From the NCBI GenBank assembly GCA_033060915.1, contig CM065388.1, forward strand, positions 21,233,501 through 21,297,500: DNA of 64,000 nucleotides, read 5' to 3'. Source of the stretch: Euryodendron excelsum. Its lineage: Eukaryota; Streptophyta; Magnoliopsida; Ericales; Pentaphylacaceae. The translations under genes and the position numbers were made by a program. Positions 22,481 through 34,450 of the stretch are shown here, in pieces; position 1 is the first letter of the stretch, and each line of letters begins with the position of its first letter. The notes beneath the pieces were generated by a model that saw nothing but the letters and a program-made list of their open reading frames with translations, made no database searches and was not told the origin of the DNA.

Positions 22481-23615
22481 CCGTATAATTTACTTTTTAT
22501 TTTATTAAATGCGATCAGAAACGAATCGATATTTAGCAGAAAAATAAAATGAATCAGACAATGACATGTATCGATCAATGACTTATTTATTAATATTGCA
22601 ATATATAATTGCAACTTGTGATTTGATTGCTTTGAGTTAACAAAAATTTCCTGGATCTTGCCGAGATTATGGCTTATCTTGCGGTACACAAAAAATTGAT
22701 TGTTTGTCATTTTGTGCACATACTTGTCTAAGTGACACTCTTTTTCTAGTAGATGAGATAAAAAATTAATCCATATCTTAGCAGGAAAATAAAATGAATC
22801 CATGTCAATTTAAGCCATCGTGGTCAGTTTGACGGTACTTAGCACTCTTTTTTTTTTTTTTTTTTTTTTTGTTACATTAAAAAGTCAAAACTGTGGAGAA
22901 GAAAACAAAAGGACAAGTTGAATCCATGATCACAGTCATGGATAGAAGCATTGTTATCACTAGACTAATCTCTCTCTTTATTTTCATTAGTCCTTTAAGG
23001 ATAAAAGAATGTTGTAATTCAAAACTTTCATCTGAAATTTGAAAATTCGAATTTGCACTTACCAATAACCTACTTAACTTTGAACTTTCAACATATAAAT
23101 TGGACTAGTTTTAAAGTTCTGTTGAAACTTTATGAATTACTTGAAACTTGAAAGTAACAACCATTTGGTTTCTACAATTTAGGCTTCAGAAATTTATACA
23201 CATTTTTATGTCCTTGCATCTTACTTGGAGGAGGAACTTATGTACGGATATTTAATGACATCTATTACTGAGTAGTTAATAATATTGTATTATCTAATTG
23301 CAACTTGCGATTTCGTCGCAGTGAAGTAACAAAAAAAACAAAAAATAAAAATCCTAGACCTGTATGTAAAATTCTATATGCTAATCTAATTAATATTACA
23401 AAACTAATATACATTCTCACTTAAATACTAGGAATTGTTACATCCCAAGGTACAAAGTAGGGGATGGAAAAAGTCAACAAACAGTATAAGTTAACAAGAA
23501 TTTATTTTTAATTTAGTTATCAATCCTTTTATATGATAAATGTGGATCTAGATCTTAGGGATTTTGTTACATGTTGAAAAGCGGTTAAGCATCCCACCCC
23601 TGCCCTTATGATCCA
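22481..23615. other. Intergenic DNA with a loose duplication and a poly-T tract
   Basis: Short direct repeats recur: AAAATAAAATGAATC at about 22540 and 22787, and ATTGCAACTTGTGATTT at about 22608 with a relative at 23298. A T23 run lies at 22848-22870. No gene can be supported. Confidence 0.5.
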
Positions 23616-23741
23616 TTAGGGTGTGTTTGGTTAAGCTTTTGTTTTTAACTTTTTGTTTTTTTTAAGTCAAAAAATTTAGAGCTATTTGGTACACTAGTCT
23701 TTAATTTTTTTTAAAAATTGTTTTTAGCTTTTTTAAGCTAA

Positions 23742-24757
23742 GGCTCTGTTTGTTTTGACGTAAAATGTTTTTCTGAAAATATTTTTTTTTATTTTTCGGT
23801 GTTTGATTGTGCATAATTTATGTAAAATGTCTTACTGGTAAAATATTTTACACCTCTATAGTGTAAAATGACTTACCAATTAAAAATCCGTAAGTCAATT
23901 TTTTTTTTTCTGTCGAGCTCTAATATTCCACACTTGGGTACCCCAATAACAAAGGACAACCAACGACACCTAGAGAACTCGACGACGAGGAGCCCCACTA
24001 GCCTGGGACTACATCTTTTCAGCAGCTACTTCCACCTCTGCTCCGTCCTTCGACTTCCGATTGTCTAGTTCTTTATCTTTGGGGTCTTCAGATTCTTCGG
24101 GTTCTTCCGCTGCTTCTACTCCATTTTTATTCGGTTGTCGCTCTGGGTATTAGCCTACACCGATGCCACTTCTTCACCTCTGTTCGAGATAGTTTCAACC
24201 AATGCAGTGACATCTCCATTTGTGACTTCTACTTTGTTTGGAGCTCAAAAAGTTAACTGGTTGGAAGAGCTAAGAATAGAATTTGAAACACAGGAAGTGC
24301 TATGATTGCATCAGAGGCTAATAGAACATGTGAGATCTTCATTTCCTGATTGATTTGGGTTGTCTTTGCAAGCTCAAGATCGAGTTCATCTTTATATTAT
24401 TTGCTAACCATGTTCATTCTTTTTGTATTTTGTTTCATCATGTTTTTTCTGAAAAGGATTTTGGTTTTGTTTTAGAGAAGGATGAGAGAAAGATGATGAA
24501 TGTCTGAATGAAGTATCAACGTATTTTTTTCTTTATATAATTGTAATGCTTGCAAGGCATTTGATAAAATGCTTGATTGAGTTGTGTGTCAAAAGCATAG
24601 TTATAAAAATCGAACCGGACCGGCCGGTCGAACCGGTTCAACCGGGAACCGGGCCATGAACTGGTACGGTTTAATTAATTTATTAAAAATGCATATGAAC
24701 CAGATTGAACCGAACGAACCGGCCAGTATTTTGAAAAAATCAGTGAACCGGCCGGTA

Positions 24758-24794
<37 letters not shown>

Positions 24795-24867
24795 TCAAAA
24801 TTTTCACAAGATTTAAAATTATTTATTTATTTTAATAAAAAAGAGTATCTTTTAAATAATTTCTAAT

Positions 24868-24900
<33 letters not shown>

Positions 24901-25154
24901 ATTATTATTTTATTATATAACCGGTTGAACCAATAAACATTGAACCGGTGCATGGACCGGTTCAGCCACCGGTCCGGTTCTGATAATTATGGTCAAAAGT
25001 TAAAGCATTGGCTACAGTGCTTTATACATTACTGACTATATTTTTTTTCAAGTTACGAGCAACCAGACACCAAAAAAATATTGTTAACATAATTATTTTA
25101 CACAAAAAATAGTTTACATGAAAAATATTTTTCTACGTTGAAATACACGGAGCC
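23742..25154. mobile_element. Inner Tourist-like element nested in the outer MITE
   Basis: The ends are GGCTCTGTTTG and, complemented, GGCTCCGTGTA, extended by a similar second block (TTGACGTAAAATGTTTTTC against CAACGTAGAAAAATATTTTTC). TAA duplications lie at 23739-23741 and 25155-25157. The interior (about 23940-24480) holds non-repetitive sequence of unknown origin; a third element is nested at 24596-24991. Confidence 0.8.
24596..24991. mobile_element. hAT MITE rich in AACCGG, innermost of the nest
   Basis: The ends are CATAGTTATAAAAATCG and, complemented, CATAATTATCAG, each followed by AACCGGACCGG. Perfect 8-base duplications GTCAAAAG flank it (24588-24595 and 24992-24999). The body has many (A)ACCGG words and an AT-rich centre; the ORF at 24584-24781 is chance. 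Confidence 0.92.
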
Positions 25155-25280
25155 TAAAACAAGCCAAAAAAAGTTAAAAGCTAAAAGCTTCTTTTTTTTT
25201 TTTGTTTTTTTTTGCTTTTTCAGATTAGCTTTTTGAAGGTTAGCTATTTTGCAAAAAAATCTAGACCAAACATACCCTTA

Positions 25281-27036
25281 ATCATGAGGATTCATTCTAT
25301 TTACCATCATCCTCGTCTGTATATTTATCACATCAATTGTGTAATGCTGGTCTATGCTATGATAGTTTAAAATGCATATGTAGGACACTTGTATACAAGT
25401 GCAGTACTATATGCATGTATACATCTAGACAACATATCATGATTTTAGCGAATATCTTTGTTCTGACCAAGCCCGTGGATGACACCCTGAACTGCCTGTG
25501 TATCCACTGGAGGAATTAGATCAAATTTCATTTGGACTGCTGAAAGGAGTATTTTTCAGAAGAGATTTAGATTTTATGAAAATTTTATGTTAGAGCTTTT
25601 TCCCGTTAACGAGCCTTGCCTTCAAGTCAATTTTGGCTTCTTTACGAGCATGTGTCATTTAACTAGCACAAAGTCAACAACTAGTTTAGTTCTGTTATAT
25701 GTTTTTTAATTTTATGAAAAATAGAAAATAAGTTTTTATCTTATTCTAAGAAAGTCCAAGTAGGAATGAGTTTCTATCTGCCTTTTATCTCACAATGTTT
25801 TCACTTTTTCCAAAAAAATTGAAAACACTTTTTTCATGTTTTCACTTTGAAGCTTTGTGTTGGAACAAACTTTCAAATACTTCAAAATAAAAAGAAATTC
25901 TAAACATGTTTTTTGTTTTGTATTTTTTGATTTATAAAAATGAAAAATACAATAAGAAAAAGAAATCACAAACCCAACGTGCACTACGACACCATGAGTA
26001 TGTATAAAGTCAAAGAAAATAAAACAAATGCATTTTTGTGATGGAATTCAATTTGGATAAAAAATAAATAAAAAAACACGCTTTACTTCCATTTTTATAT
26101 GTTCCCCCTCCCTAAATGTTAATTCTTTTAATTTTTTTTTTATATTTATAAGTAACATTTGACTCATGCAATGCACGGTACAAAAAGAAATGTTTTTGAA
26201 AAATTAATTTTTAAAGAATATCATGTTAGATTATCACATAAGTATATATATAAATGTTAAACTTATTTTTAGTATAAATTAAATAAAGTTATAAAATATT
26301 GTAATAATTTGTAACTTTTATTTTAAACTGCAAATATATTAGGAACTTTTTTAGACTACACATTTAATGTATTCAACCTCACATGTTATGCTAAGATTAT
26401 TGCTATACTTTTATGATCATTGTGCTAGCGACAACTTAGCATATTAAGTTTTTGAAGTTATGCTTTGAACTTTGAAGGGATACTAATAGATCTATGATCA
26501 TTACGTTTACTCATTATAACTTTGCTTAACAAGTAAAATAGAATAAACTATATTTAACCTAAGGGGTAACCTAGTGGAGACAAGAACAAGTTGTTTACCT
26601 AAAATTTTTGAGTTAAAAAATTAGCAGCCTTAAAACTATGCTTTGAGAGATTTGTCTATTGTGAATTCTCTAATCAAGGAGAGAATTAATTGAGATGCGC
26701 ATATACTAGTCCGGATATTTCTGATTGCATAACTAAAAAATTAAATTAAATTATATTTTTCTTCTAATAAAATAGATACTCCATTATTGTGGGAAGTGCA
26801 TCATTTGAAGTGAAGGGAAATATTTTCCTTCTAATTCAAGAAACTGGACATGGCCTTGGCTTGTACTACATTGATATGATTCCAATTTGTGATGTTAACA
26901 ACTAACTAAGAGACCTATCAACCAAAAAAAAAAACAAAACTAAGATGACAATGCTTTAATGGATGCTATTTACCCACATGACTTTACAATACGTAAACTA
27001 AATTTAGTAATTTATCTAATATTAAGGATTTGTATT
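25281..27036. other. AT-rich intergenic DNA
   Basis: No gene or complete element was found. ORFs here are short and AT-driven. Confidence 0.6.
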
Positions 27037-27045
27037 TGTGTAGAA

Positions 27046-27905
27046 GGGATCGGTTTTGTTGTTGTCAACCTTTGTGCTTTTAGTGCTGTTGCTGACCTGG
27101 TCTAATAAAATACCGCCAAGTGACAGGACTTAATATTCCGCATTACAGTAGATTTTAGACCAGTTTAAACCCCAAACGCCGACCGACGATCTTCCTCTCT
27201 CTCTCTCTCTCTCTTCTATTTTTTCCTATTACGTAATTTTCTTTTCTTTTTTATTAATATTCCTTTTTATTTTAGGAGACAAATCCTAAAATCATTACTG
27301 GGCAAGGAGACAAATCACCACTCCGAAATCGAAAGGTTGACAGCAGTTGCTGATATCACCACTCCGTGAAAATTCCGAAATCAAAGTATTTTAGGAGACA
27401 AATCATTACTGGGCATTTCATCAAACACAAACCGTGCATCTCCAAAACAACCAATGTTATCTTCATCTTTGACCCCCGCTTGCTCCTCAAGCGATGGATT
27501 AACAGGCAATCTTCCACAAGGTTCAGAGGTGTAAAGAAATTAAAGCAAAAAAAAAAGAAAGAGAAGAAAATCGGTGGTGCTCTTTTGCCGAAATCGCTCT
27601 TTTGCCAAAATCACTCTATGCCGAAATCACTCTATGCACCACCATATTCCGATCAAGTGGAAGAGAACTCAAAAGGGAGGAGCTCTTTTGTCGAAATCAT
27701 CCCTTGCACCACCGTTTTCTGTCAAATAGTTGGGGAAGAACACAGAACAGAGGAGGAGGAGGAGGATGAGAAACTTCAGGACTCTGGCTGGTCTAAAATC
27801 TGCTGTAATGCGGTATATTAAGTCTTGTCACATGGCGGTATTTTATTAGATCAGGTCAGCAATAGCACTAACAGCACAAAGGTTGACAGTAGTAAAACCG
27901 ATCCC
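27046..27905. mobile_element. Mutator-like non-autonomous element with 118-base inverted ends
   Basis: The terminal inverted repeats (27046-27163 and 27788-27905) begin GGGATCGGTTTT and agree over about 118 bases with only scattered differences. Perfect 9-base duplications TGTGTAGAA flank the element (27037-27045 and 27906-27914), the Mutator hallmark. The 620-base interior has a CT-rich tract and an open frame of about 150 codons. No transposase is present, so any movement would need one supplied from elsewhere. Confidence 0.95.
27366..27821 (+). CDS. Open frame inside the Mutator-like element, unrecognised
   Basis: About 151 codons starting at a GTG (the first ATG lies further in). The product would be Lys-rich in the middle (KKLKQKKKKEKK) and acidic near the end (EEEEEDEK), with two imperfect copies of a CQN/PKSL-type phrase (27580-27640), which reflect a repeated AAATCACTCT motif in the DNA. 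No domain is recognisable and the frame runs into the right inverted repeat. It may be a captured host fragment (Pack-MULE style) or chance; I lean to chance. Confidence 0.2.
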   Translation: MKIPKSKYFRRQIITGHFIKHKPCISKTTNVIFIFDPRLLLKRWINRQSSTRFRGVKKLKQKKKKEKKIGGALLPKSLFCQNHSMPKSLYAPPYSDQVEENSKGRSSFVEIIPCTTVFCQIVGEEHRTEEEEEDEKLQDSGWSKICCNAVY

Positions 27906-30900
27906 TGTGTAGAAAGCTATTATAGTGACTGTATTATTTTAAAATTACAATATTAAACGTCCTTATATCAAGTCATGCTAGGTTAGGTATTTCAAAGACT
28001 TAATAGGTTTGGATGAATGGAAAGTGAATACCTAATCCCTTATCTATGGAATGTAGACGTTAGCCAAAGTTAAAACAAAAAAATAAAAAACGAAAAATTG
28101 GATCTATTTGGTAAATATTTTTTGTTTTTTAAATAAAAAATGAAAAACAGTATTTATTTTTTGTTTTTTATTTTTAGTTAGTTACAAAATTTTAAAAAAA
28201 ATAAAAAATACTAAAATGAGTGCGTTTTCAATTTCTAAAACATTGGTCAGATACTGTTGGCACAATGATAATTTTAAAATGTCCGTCACCAAATTATAAA
28301 AAATACATAATAAAAACATACAACAAAAAATAAAAACTAACACCATTACTCACCATATTCTCGAAAAATTTGGAGTTGTTCAATACAAGGGGCGAGGGAG
28401 GGAAATATATCTAATTCAAATTTGTACGAGTGTACAATGAAGACAAAAATAAGATGAAAAGCTATTTAACTTAAAGAAAACTTCAATTTTTTATTCCTTT
28501 CCGTCATTATTGATCAGCGAAGAGGAGTAAATTTCTTAACTTGCTCGTGAGGGCTACGAAATCCACCATGGGTTCTTCTCTTATCACTTTAACAACCAAA
28601 TACACGTAACTTGCTTATCAGATTTTTACCTTGGGTTATTTTATTTTATTTTTATATCACGGATCTTCATTGATTCCCCTGTTTCGTTAGCATTTCTGTG
28701 CAATGCCGAGATTCAGAATTTGTTTGGAAGAGATTTGTTGATCTGGGTTTCTTGTTCTTTGTTCATCAGGCTTTGTTTCTTGACTAACTGATGGAAATCT
28801 ATGCAATTAAACATAAAGTATTGTGTGCAATGATAATGGTTTAATTAACTGATGGAGCAAGATCAAGGACAAGTGTTTTTCGAATTCACAAGATTGTGCA
28901 ACAAACGTTAAGTTGTGTAGGATGATAACATCAAATATTTGTTAATTTCTTTTCATTTCATCACATTCAGTTGGCGATTTTGGTTTTTGGAAAGTGTAAG
29001 TTGGGTTAGGAAGAAGGTGGTGTGATACTGGTAGTCCTCCTCTGGCGAAGAGAGAGGAGGGGGAAGAGAGAAGGAGAGTTATATATATACACGTATAAAT
29101 GCATTGATAGAATTGGATAACCTAAATAGGGACAAAATAGCCAATTAACTTTATAACAATATCATGTGCCTCACATATGACTTTTTCCGCTAAACTCATT
29201 AACTCCGTTGTCAATCGGACCTATTAGAAAGCAGTTGTAAAATTAAAAGATGAAATCGTTACAATTGGAATTACGAGAATCAAAGTGAGACAATGAACAA
29301 AATATAAGGATCAAGGTATAATTCTTAGCTTGTAATGATTATTAGAAAAACAAACTAACTGTTTTATTTATTTTTATTTATCTTGGTCATGAGAAATTTA
29401 TAAGAAATAATTGTTAATATTTGAGTTACTTTATTCACTAGAGATGGTAGTCATCGTGGTCAATTGAACCACCGGAGATAATCGTATCAATATCAACAAA
29501 TGAATAGAGTAGACAAAATTTTAAATTTATAAATAATTGTAGCAACTGTTGCTATCAAGCTTTAAAGACACCAATTGGAGTTCTCATTTTATATTAAAAT
29601 ATATTGGAGGTGTGTGCACACGCAATGCTGTAGAATAATAAATTTAGAATTTTATAGAAATAAATTCCATTTTCGGAGTGAAAAAGCAAAACAAAAAAAT
29701 TGAAATCCAATGCTACTCAATAAATACTTTCAGTATGAAAGGTTCTTACGTTGCTATCTTTAAGCCAAGGTAAACCTTCGTGGCTATAGAGTCCAATTCG
29801 GACTCTTCATCAAATTTAAGAATTATCGTTCAAAAAAACCTCTCAGAATCTAAACACTTTCGCGGTTGCAGAGTTCGACTAAAATTCTTCATCAAATCTA
29901 CGAATTCATCTTCAAATAAACCCCTTAGAGTTGAATCAACTCCGACGACGAATATAGATTTGGAAAAAGATACAGAATTTGAAAGGTTTCCATACTAAAG
30001 CGGTTAGCAAGATAAAAATGTATAGTAGTTTTTTTTTAATCTTATTTTTTTGCCAATTACATGTATTTAACTGTACAAGTATTGAACTGTAATAAAATAA
30101 TTTTAAGAAGTTAATTTTGAAAACAAAAAATATCGCATTGCGTTACCTAACTTCATAGACGTCAATTGGTGTGCTCTCTTTATAAACTAAAATAGATTAT
30201 AAATATAATTTTTTTTATTAAGTTTATACAAACGTACACACGAACAACCCATAGTATGTAAATATTTGTTAAATTTAGACTTGTTTACACAGTAAAAACA
30301 AAAAAGCACTACGGTAGTACATCGAAGGTACGGTACCTTGAGGGTAATTACAATTTGAACCGATAATAGTTGCCAATTATCACAGTAACTAATTAATGTA
30401 ATAACAATTAGCAAAAAATGTAACCACTAATGCTGTAACAATAGGTAACATTTATGATATTGTGGCTTACATTCATGGTAACAGCGAGTTACATTTGTGG
30501 TAACTTGTTTTTCACCAAAAACATATCAATTTTTTAAATTATTTTCTTCTAACAATCAAACATTTTTTTGATCTAAGAGCTTTTTGTGTTTTTTGGATAC
30601 TTGGGAAACAGATCTAAGAGCTAAGATTACAAGTCCCGATATCCCAAAAAAAACTATCCAATTGTTATCCAAAAGAATCCCAAGAAACAAAAATTTCCAG
30701 TAATAAAAAAAAGAGCAAGTCACCTCTATCATTTACGAGAAAATATTTAATATAACAATAATGTCACATTATTATTGTTAATGTGGTATCATAAACTAAT
30801 GACATGCATACATATATGTATGTTGTGATGAGATGTTATATTAGTTAGTAGGCTAGTATGGATGAAATATCTTAAATAACTCCTTAATTTTAGGTGATGA

Positions 30901-31149
30901 GAATAAAAATCATATTTTGGTACAATTCAATTGACTTGTGATACTACGTCAGCATGATAGCATGACATCACCGTTATACTGAATATTTTCTCATTATTAA
31001 CATGAAATGTTGATAGAAAAGTTAGGGCAAATTATATCTTATTTCAAAATATTAGAGAATCAAAATCATAACAAAGGGGAAATGTTAAACCCGTGACTCA
31101 AGTCATGGGTGGAGACGTCATTAATAACTAGACTAATTTTGCTCGTCAA
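27906..31149. other. Intergenic DNA, no gene recognised
   Basis: AT-rich throughout. About 28380-29050 is less AT-rich, with gene-like text (for example CTGGGTTTCTTGTTC), and could be an old UTR or intron. A degenerate duplication of about 95 bases lies at 29785-29940 (GAGTCCAATTCGGAC... and GAGTTCGACTAAAAT...). Nothing here can be called a gene. Confidence 0.5.
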
Positions 31150-31157
31150 CTTGATAT

Positions 31158-31999
31158 TATAGTTGTCAATTTCGTACCGACTAATGTATCGTTTTTCTCA
31201 TGAGTATGATACGTATTGGTACTGTTGTATTTTGGTATATCGTTTCGGAGTTATAGATATTATACTTGTGTAACATTTGTATTTTCTTAACTTGAATTTA
31301 TACTTTTAATCTTTTTTCAGAAAAAAAAAGATGGGATTCTTCTGATATTTTTCAACAAAAGAGGGACCAAATGCCTTAAATAAAATACTTCAAAGTCCTT
31401 TCCTGATATTTGACAAGCATTAGAAGAAAAAACTCTTTTGGACTTCACCCTTTTACTGCTTTCTTTGGAATACCCGTCAACTTCATTAAAGGCCTTGAAC
31501 TTCCAAGACCATTACATTCATTCAAATACATATCTGTGTACTAGTATATACAATAGTCATTTGGGAACAAAAGAGGGGGCTTCTGCTATTACATCGACAA
31601 AATACATGGCCGCTTCGGGATGTTTCCGGGACCAATGACGCTAGATCGGTGCACTCATCACTGGTCGATGGTCTGGAGCGATCATGTGCTATGGGTTTGT
31701 CAGGCATCACAGCTTTGATTCGTGACCTTTTCTCTCTCTTTCTTATCTTTTTCTCTCTGATTCTAATCTGCATTCGAGATCGGAGAAGGGGAATGAGGGG
31801 GCAGTGATTATGGTCGTGGGGTGTGTACCGGCGGTATAAACCCGGCATGGACAAAACATCCCAGTATGGCCGGATGACGCCGGGAAATGCCGAAATAGAT
31901 CGGTAATTTAACCGAAACGGAATCGAAGGTTTAGGTTACCGTTTTTTCACCAAACGGTACGGACAGTTCCAGCCGGTACGGTACGGATCAATACCTATG
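31158..31999. mobile_element. hAT-type MITE upstream of the NLR gene, with extra interior
   Basis: The ends are TATAGTTGTCAATTTCG then TACCG at the left and, complemented, CATAGGTATTGATCCGTACCG at the right. Eight-base duplications agree at 7 of 8 positions: CTTGATAT (31150-31157) and CTTGACAT (32000-32007). Repeated GTACCG/CGGTAC words mark both arms. The centre (about 31270-31840) is unrelated sequence. Its right end lies about 155 bases before the receptor ATG. Confidence 0.75.
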
Positions 32000-32155
32000 C
32001 TTGACATTGGATATTGCAATAACTTTAGTTGGGTTAACTATTGACTCTAGGTTAATAGCCCTACAGTTTCGTTGAATCTATCATATAGGTTAACACCCTC
32101 TGCTAAACCATGAGTTAGACGTCTACTGACAGTCGTTGAAAAGAATTTCGGAGAG

Positions 32156-34450
32156 ATGGTTTTGTTGGAGAAGAAGGATGAAGTGGTGGAGACTTATGAT
32201 ATTAGCATACAACAAGATGGAATCTGTGGTGCTGGATGCTCTTCGACACCTAATATCCTGGAAGAAGTGGTAGTGGGCTTTGACGATGAGGCAAGGAAGA
32301 TAGTAGAGAGACTAGCTGGAGCACAGAGGCATCTAGAAGTCATCTCAATTGTAGGGATGGCTGGACTTGGTAAGACAACTTTGGCCAGAAAGGTCTACAA
32401 TGATCCCTTCATCGTATATCACTTCCATGTTCGTGCATGGACCTATGTGTCGCAGGTGTATCAAAAGAGGGCTGTGTTGCTTGGCATCCTAAGTGGTCTT
32501 GCCGGGGATAAAGATAAAATTGCCAACAGTTGGAGTGATGGAAAGGTGGAAGCAGAGGTCTACAAACGTTTAAAGGGTAAGAAATATTTCATTGTCATGG
32601 ATGATATGTGGAAAATTGGGGCATGGAATGATTTAACTAAATGTTTTCCAAATGACCGCAATGGCAGTAGAATATTGGTCACTACTCGGCACATGGATGT
32701 GGCTTCCTATCCTCAACGAAAAAGCATTTATCCTTTGCGTTTTCTAAATCACAATGAAAGTTGGAGTCTGATAAAGCGTAAGGTATTTGGGGAAGGAACA
32801 TGCTCTCTCGAATTAGAGGAAATCGGAAAGCAAATTGCAGAAACATGTCAAGGGCTACCACTCCCAATTGTCGTGGTAGCTGGGGTTCTCGCGAAGGAGA
32901 ACACGCAAGATTGGTGGAAGCAAGTTGCCAAAAGTGTAAGTTCATTCATCATTAGTGATCCGAAGCAGATCATGAACACTTTAGCCCTCAGTTATATCCA
33001 CTTACCACCTTACTTGAAACCATGCTTTCTCTATTTTGGATTATTCCCGGAAAATTATGAAATCCCAGTCAAGCAGTTGATCTGGTTATGGGTCGCCGAG
33101 GGATTCATTGAGAAAATGGAGCAAAAATGCTTGGAGGATGTAGCAGAGGATTACTTGATGGATCTAATCGATAAAAGTCTGGTATTGGTTACCCAAAGAC
33201 GGTCCAATGGTAGAATTAAAGCATGTCTTCTCCACGATATGTTGCATGATCTAGTCTTGAGACAGTGTGAGGAAGAGAATTTCCTGCAGCAGATTTGTGG
33301 GTATGATCAAGTTTCTTCTTCTTCTTCGTCTTCTTGTTCCATCTATGATAAGCAATGTCGCCTCTGCATTCGTTCTCACATTTTCAATTACATTTCCTCA
33401 ATGTGTGTAGCCCCACATGTATCCTCCTTCCTGTGCTTTGCCTCCAAAAGTAATGAATTATCTCAGGGGATTACATTATACATTTGTCAAAAATTAAAAC
33501 GTCTTACGATTTTGGATTTATTGTCCATTCACATCTCCTTCTTTCCCAGCGAAATAGTGAAGCTAGTTCTTTTGAGGTACTTAGCACTTGGTTTCGAGGA
33601 TGGAAGTCTCCCGCCATCAGTGTCCAACCTCGAGAACTTGGAAACCATTATTTTAAGACCAAGAGGAAAAATTACTTTACCACAAACTATATGGAATATG
33701 TTAAAATTGAGGCATATATTCATTAGAGGGGGGGAAAATGATATTGAACACTCTAAAGTAGAACAGATGAATAGTGGCTATTCCCGCATATTGAACAATC
33801 TACAAACCATATCACAAATATCTCCTTCTCCTCGTCTTCGGTATGTCTTGTCAAGGACTCCCAATCTCAGAAAATTAGGCCTCTGCGGACCATTGCAATC
33901 TGCAGGGAATTTGGCACTTCCTGGCTTGCACAATTTGCAACGACTTGAAACATTGAAGTTGCGAAATTGCAGTACCCTTTGCCGTGGGCCATTCAATCTC
34001 CAATACTTTGAGTTCCCCCAAAATGTCAGGCAGCTTATTTTATCGCATACCAGAATCGGATGGAACCAATTGTCAACTCTTGGGTTGTTACCCAACCTCG
34101 AGGTTCTCAAATTATTGTATCATGCTTGTGTAGGACCACGGTGGGTGACAAGGTTTGGGCGATTTTGTAGATTCAAATTCTTGAAGTTCCAATTTATAGA
34201 CATTGAACATTGGAGCACCGATAGTAGTCACTTTCCAGCCCTTGAGTGTGTAGTGTTGATCGAATGTAGAAAGCTGGAGGGGATTCCATCAGACTTAGGG
34301 GAGATTCCCACCCTGGATATGATCGAGGTAAGACGGTGTTCCCACCTTGCTGGAAATTCTGCCAGGCGAATGAAAGAAGAGCAGGACGCAGTGGGGAACA
34401 ATGGGTTGAAGATCTACATTCAAGATTTGGAGCCCGCAACAGACAGTTGA
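32156..34450 (+). CDS. NB-ARC/LRR immune receptor of R1/late-blight type, N-terminally short
   Basis: One uninterrupted exon of 764 codons. NB-ARC motifs are in order: P-loop GMAGLGKTT (67-75), RNBS-A-like HFHVRAWTYVSQVY (89-102), kinase 2 YFIVMDDMW (144-152), RNBS-B GSRILVTTR (170-178), GLPL as CQGLPLP (231-237), RNBS-D CFLYFGLFPENYEI (290-303), and an MHD site read as LHD (359-361). Leucine-rich repeats follow from about 430 to 740. The EEVVVGFDDEA lead-in and the QDAVGNNGLKIYIQDL tail are typical of asterid R1A-like proteins. Family members are usually over 1,000 residues with N-terminal Late-blight/coiled-coil regions; here only about 40 residues precede NB-ARC. The frame is open back to a TGA at 32111-32113, so no upstream coil is encoded in this exon. 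Such receptors act in the cytosol as ATP/ADP switches against pathogen effectors. This one is a 5'-truncated gene or one whose first exon I cannot see. Confidence 0.93.
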   Translation: MVLLEKKDEVVETYDISIQQDGICGAGCSSTPNILEEVVVGFDDEARKIVERLAGAQRHLEVISIVGMAGLGKTTLARKVYNDPFIVYHFHVRAWTYVSQVYQKRAVLLGILSGLAGDKDKIANSWSDGKVEAEVYKRLKGKKYFIVMDDMWKIGAWNDLTKCFPNDRNGSRILVTTRHMDVASYPQRKSIYPLRFLNHNESWSLIKRKVFGEGTCSLELEEIGKQIAETCQGLPLPIVVVAGVLAKENTQDWWKQVAKSVSSFIISDPKQIMNTLALSYIHLPPYLKPCFLYFGLFPENYEIPVKQLIWLWVAEGFIEKMEQKCLEDVAEDYLMDLIDKSLVLVTQRRSNGRIKACLLHDMLHDLVLRQCEEENFLQQICGYDQVSSSSSSSCSIYDKQCRLCIRSHIFNYISSMCVAPHVSSFLCFASKSNELSQGITLYICQKLKRLTILDLLSIHISFFPSEIVKLVLLRYLALGFEDGSLPPSVSNLENLETIILRPRGKITLPQTIWNMLKLRHIFIRGGENDIEHSKVEQMNSGYSRILNNLQTISQISPSPRLRYVLSRTPNLRKLGLCGPLQSAGNLALPGLHNLQRLETLKLRNCSTLCRGPFNLQYFEFPQNVRQLILSHTRIGWNQLSTLGLLPNLEVLKLLYHACVGPRWVTRFGRFCRFKFLKFQFIDIEHWSTDSSHFPALECVVLIECRKLEGIPSDLGEIPTLDMIEVRRCSHLAGNSARRMKEEQDAVGNNGLKIYIQDLEPATDS

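Larger units (their letters stand above)
23619..25277. mobile_element. Outer Tourist (PIF/Harbinger-type) MITE, host of a nest
   Basis: The ends are GGGTGTGTTTGGTTAAGC and, complemented, GGGTATGTTTGGTCTAG. The 3-base duplications TTA (23616-23618 and 25278-25280) are typical of PIF/Harbinger. Without its nested insert it would be about 245 bases, a normal MITE size. The inner element at 23742-25154 interrupts it. Confidence 0.85.
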
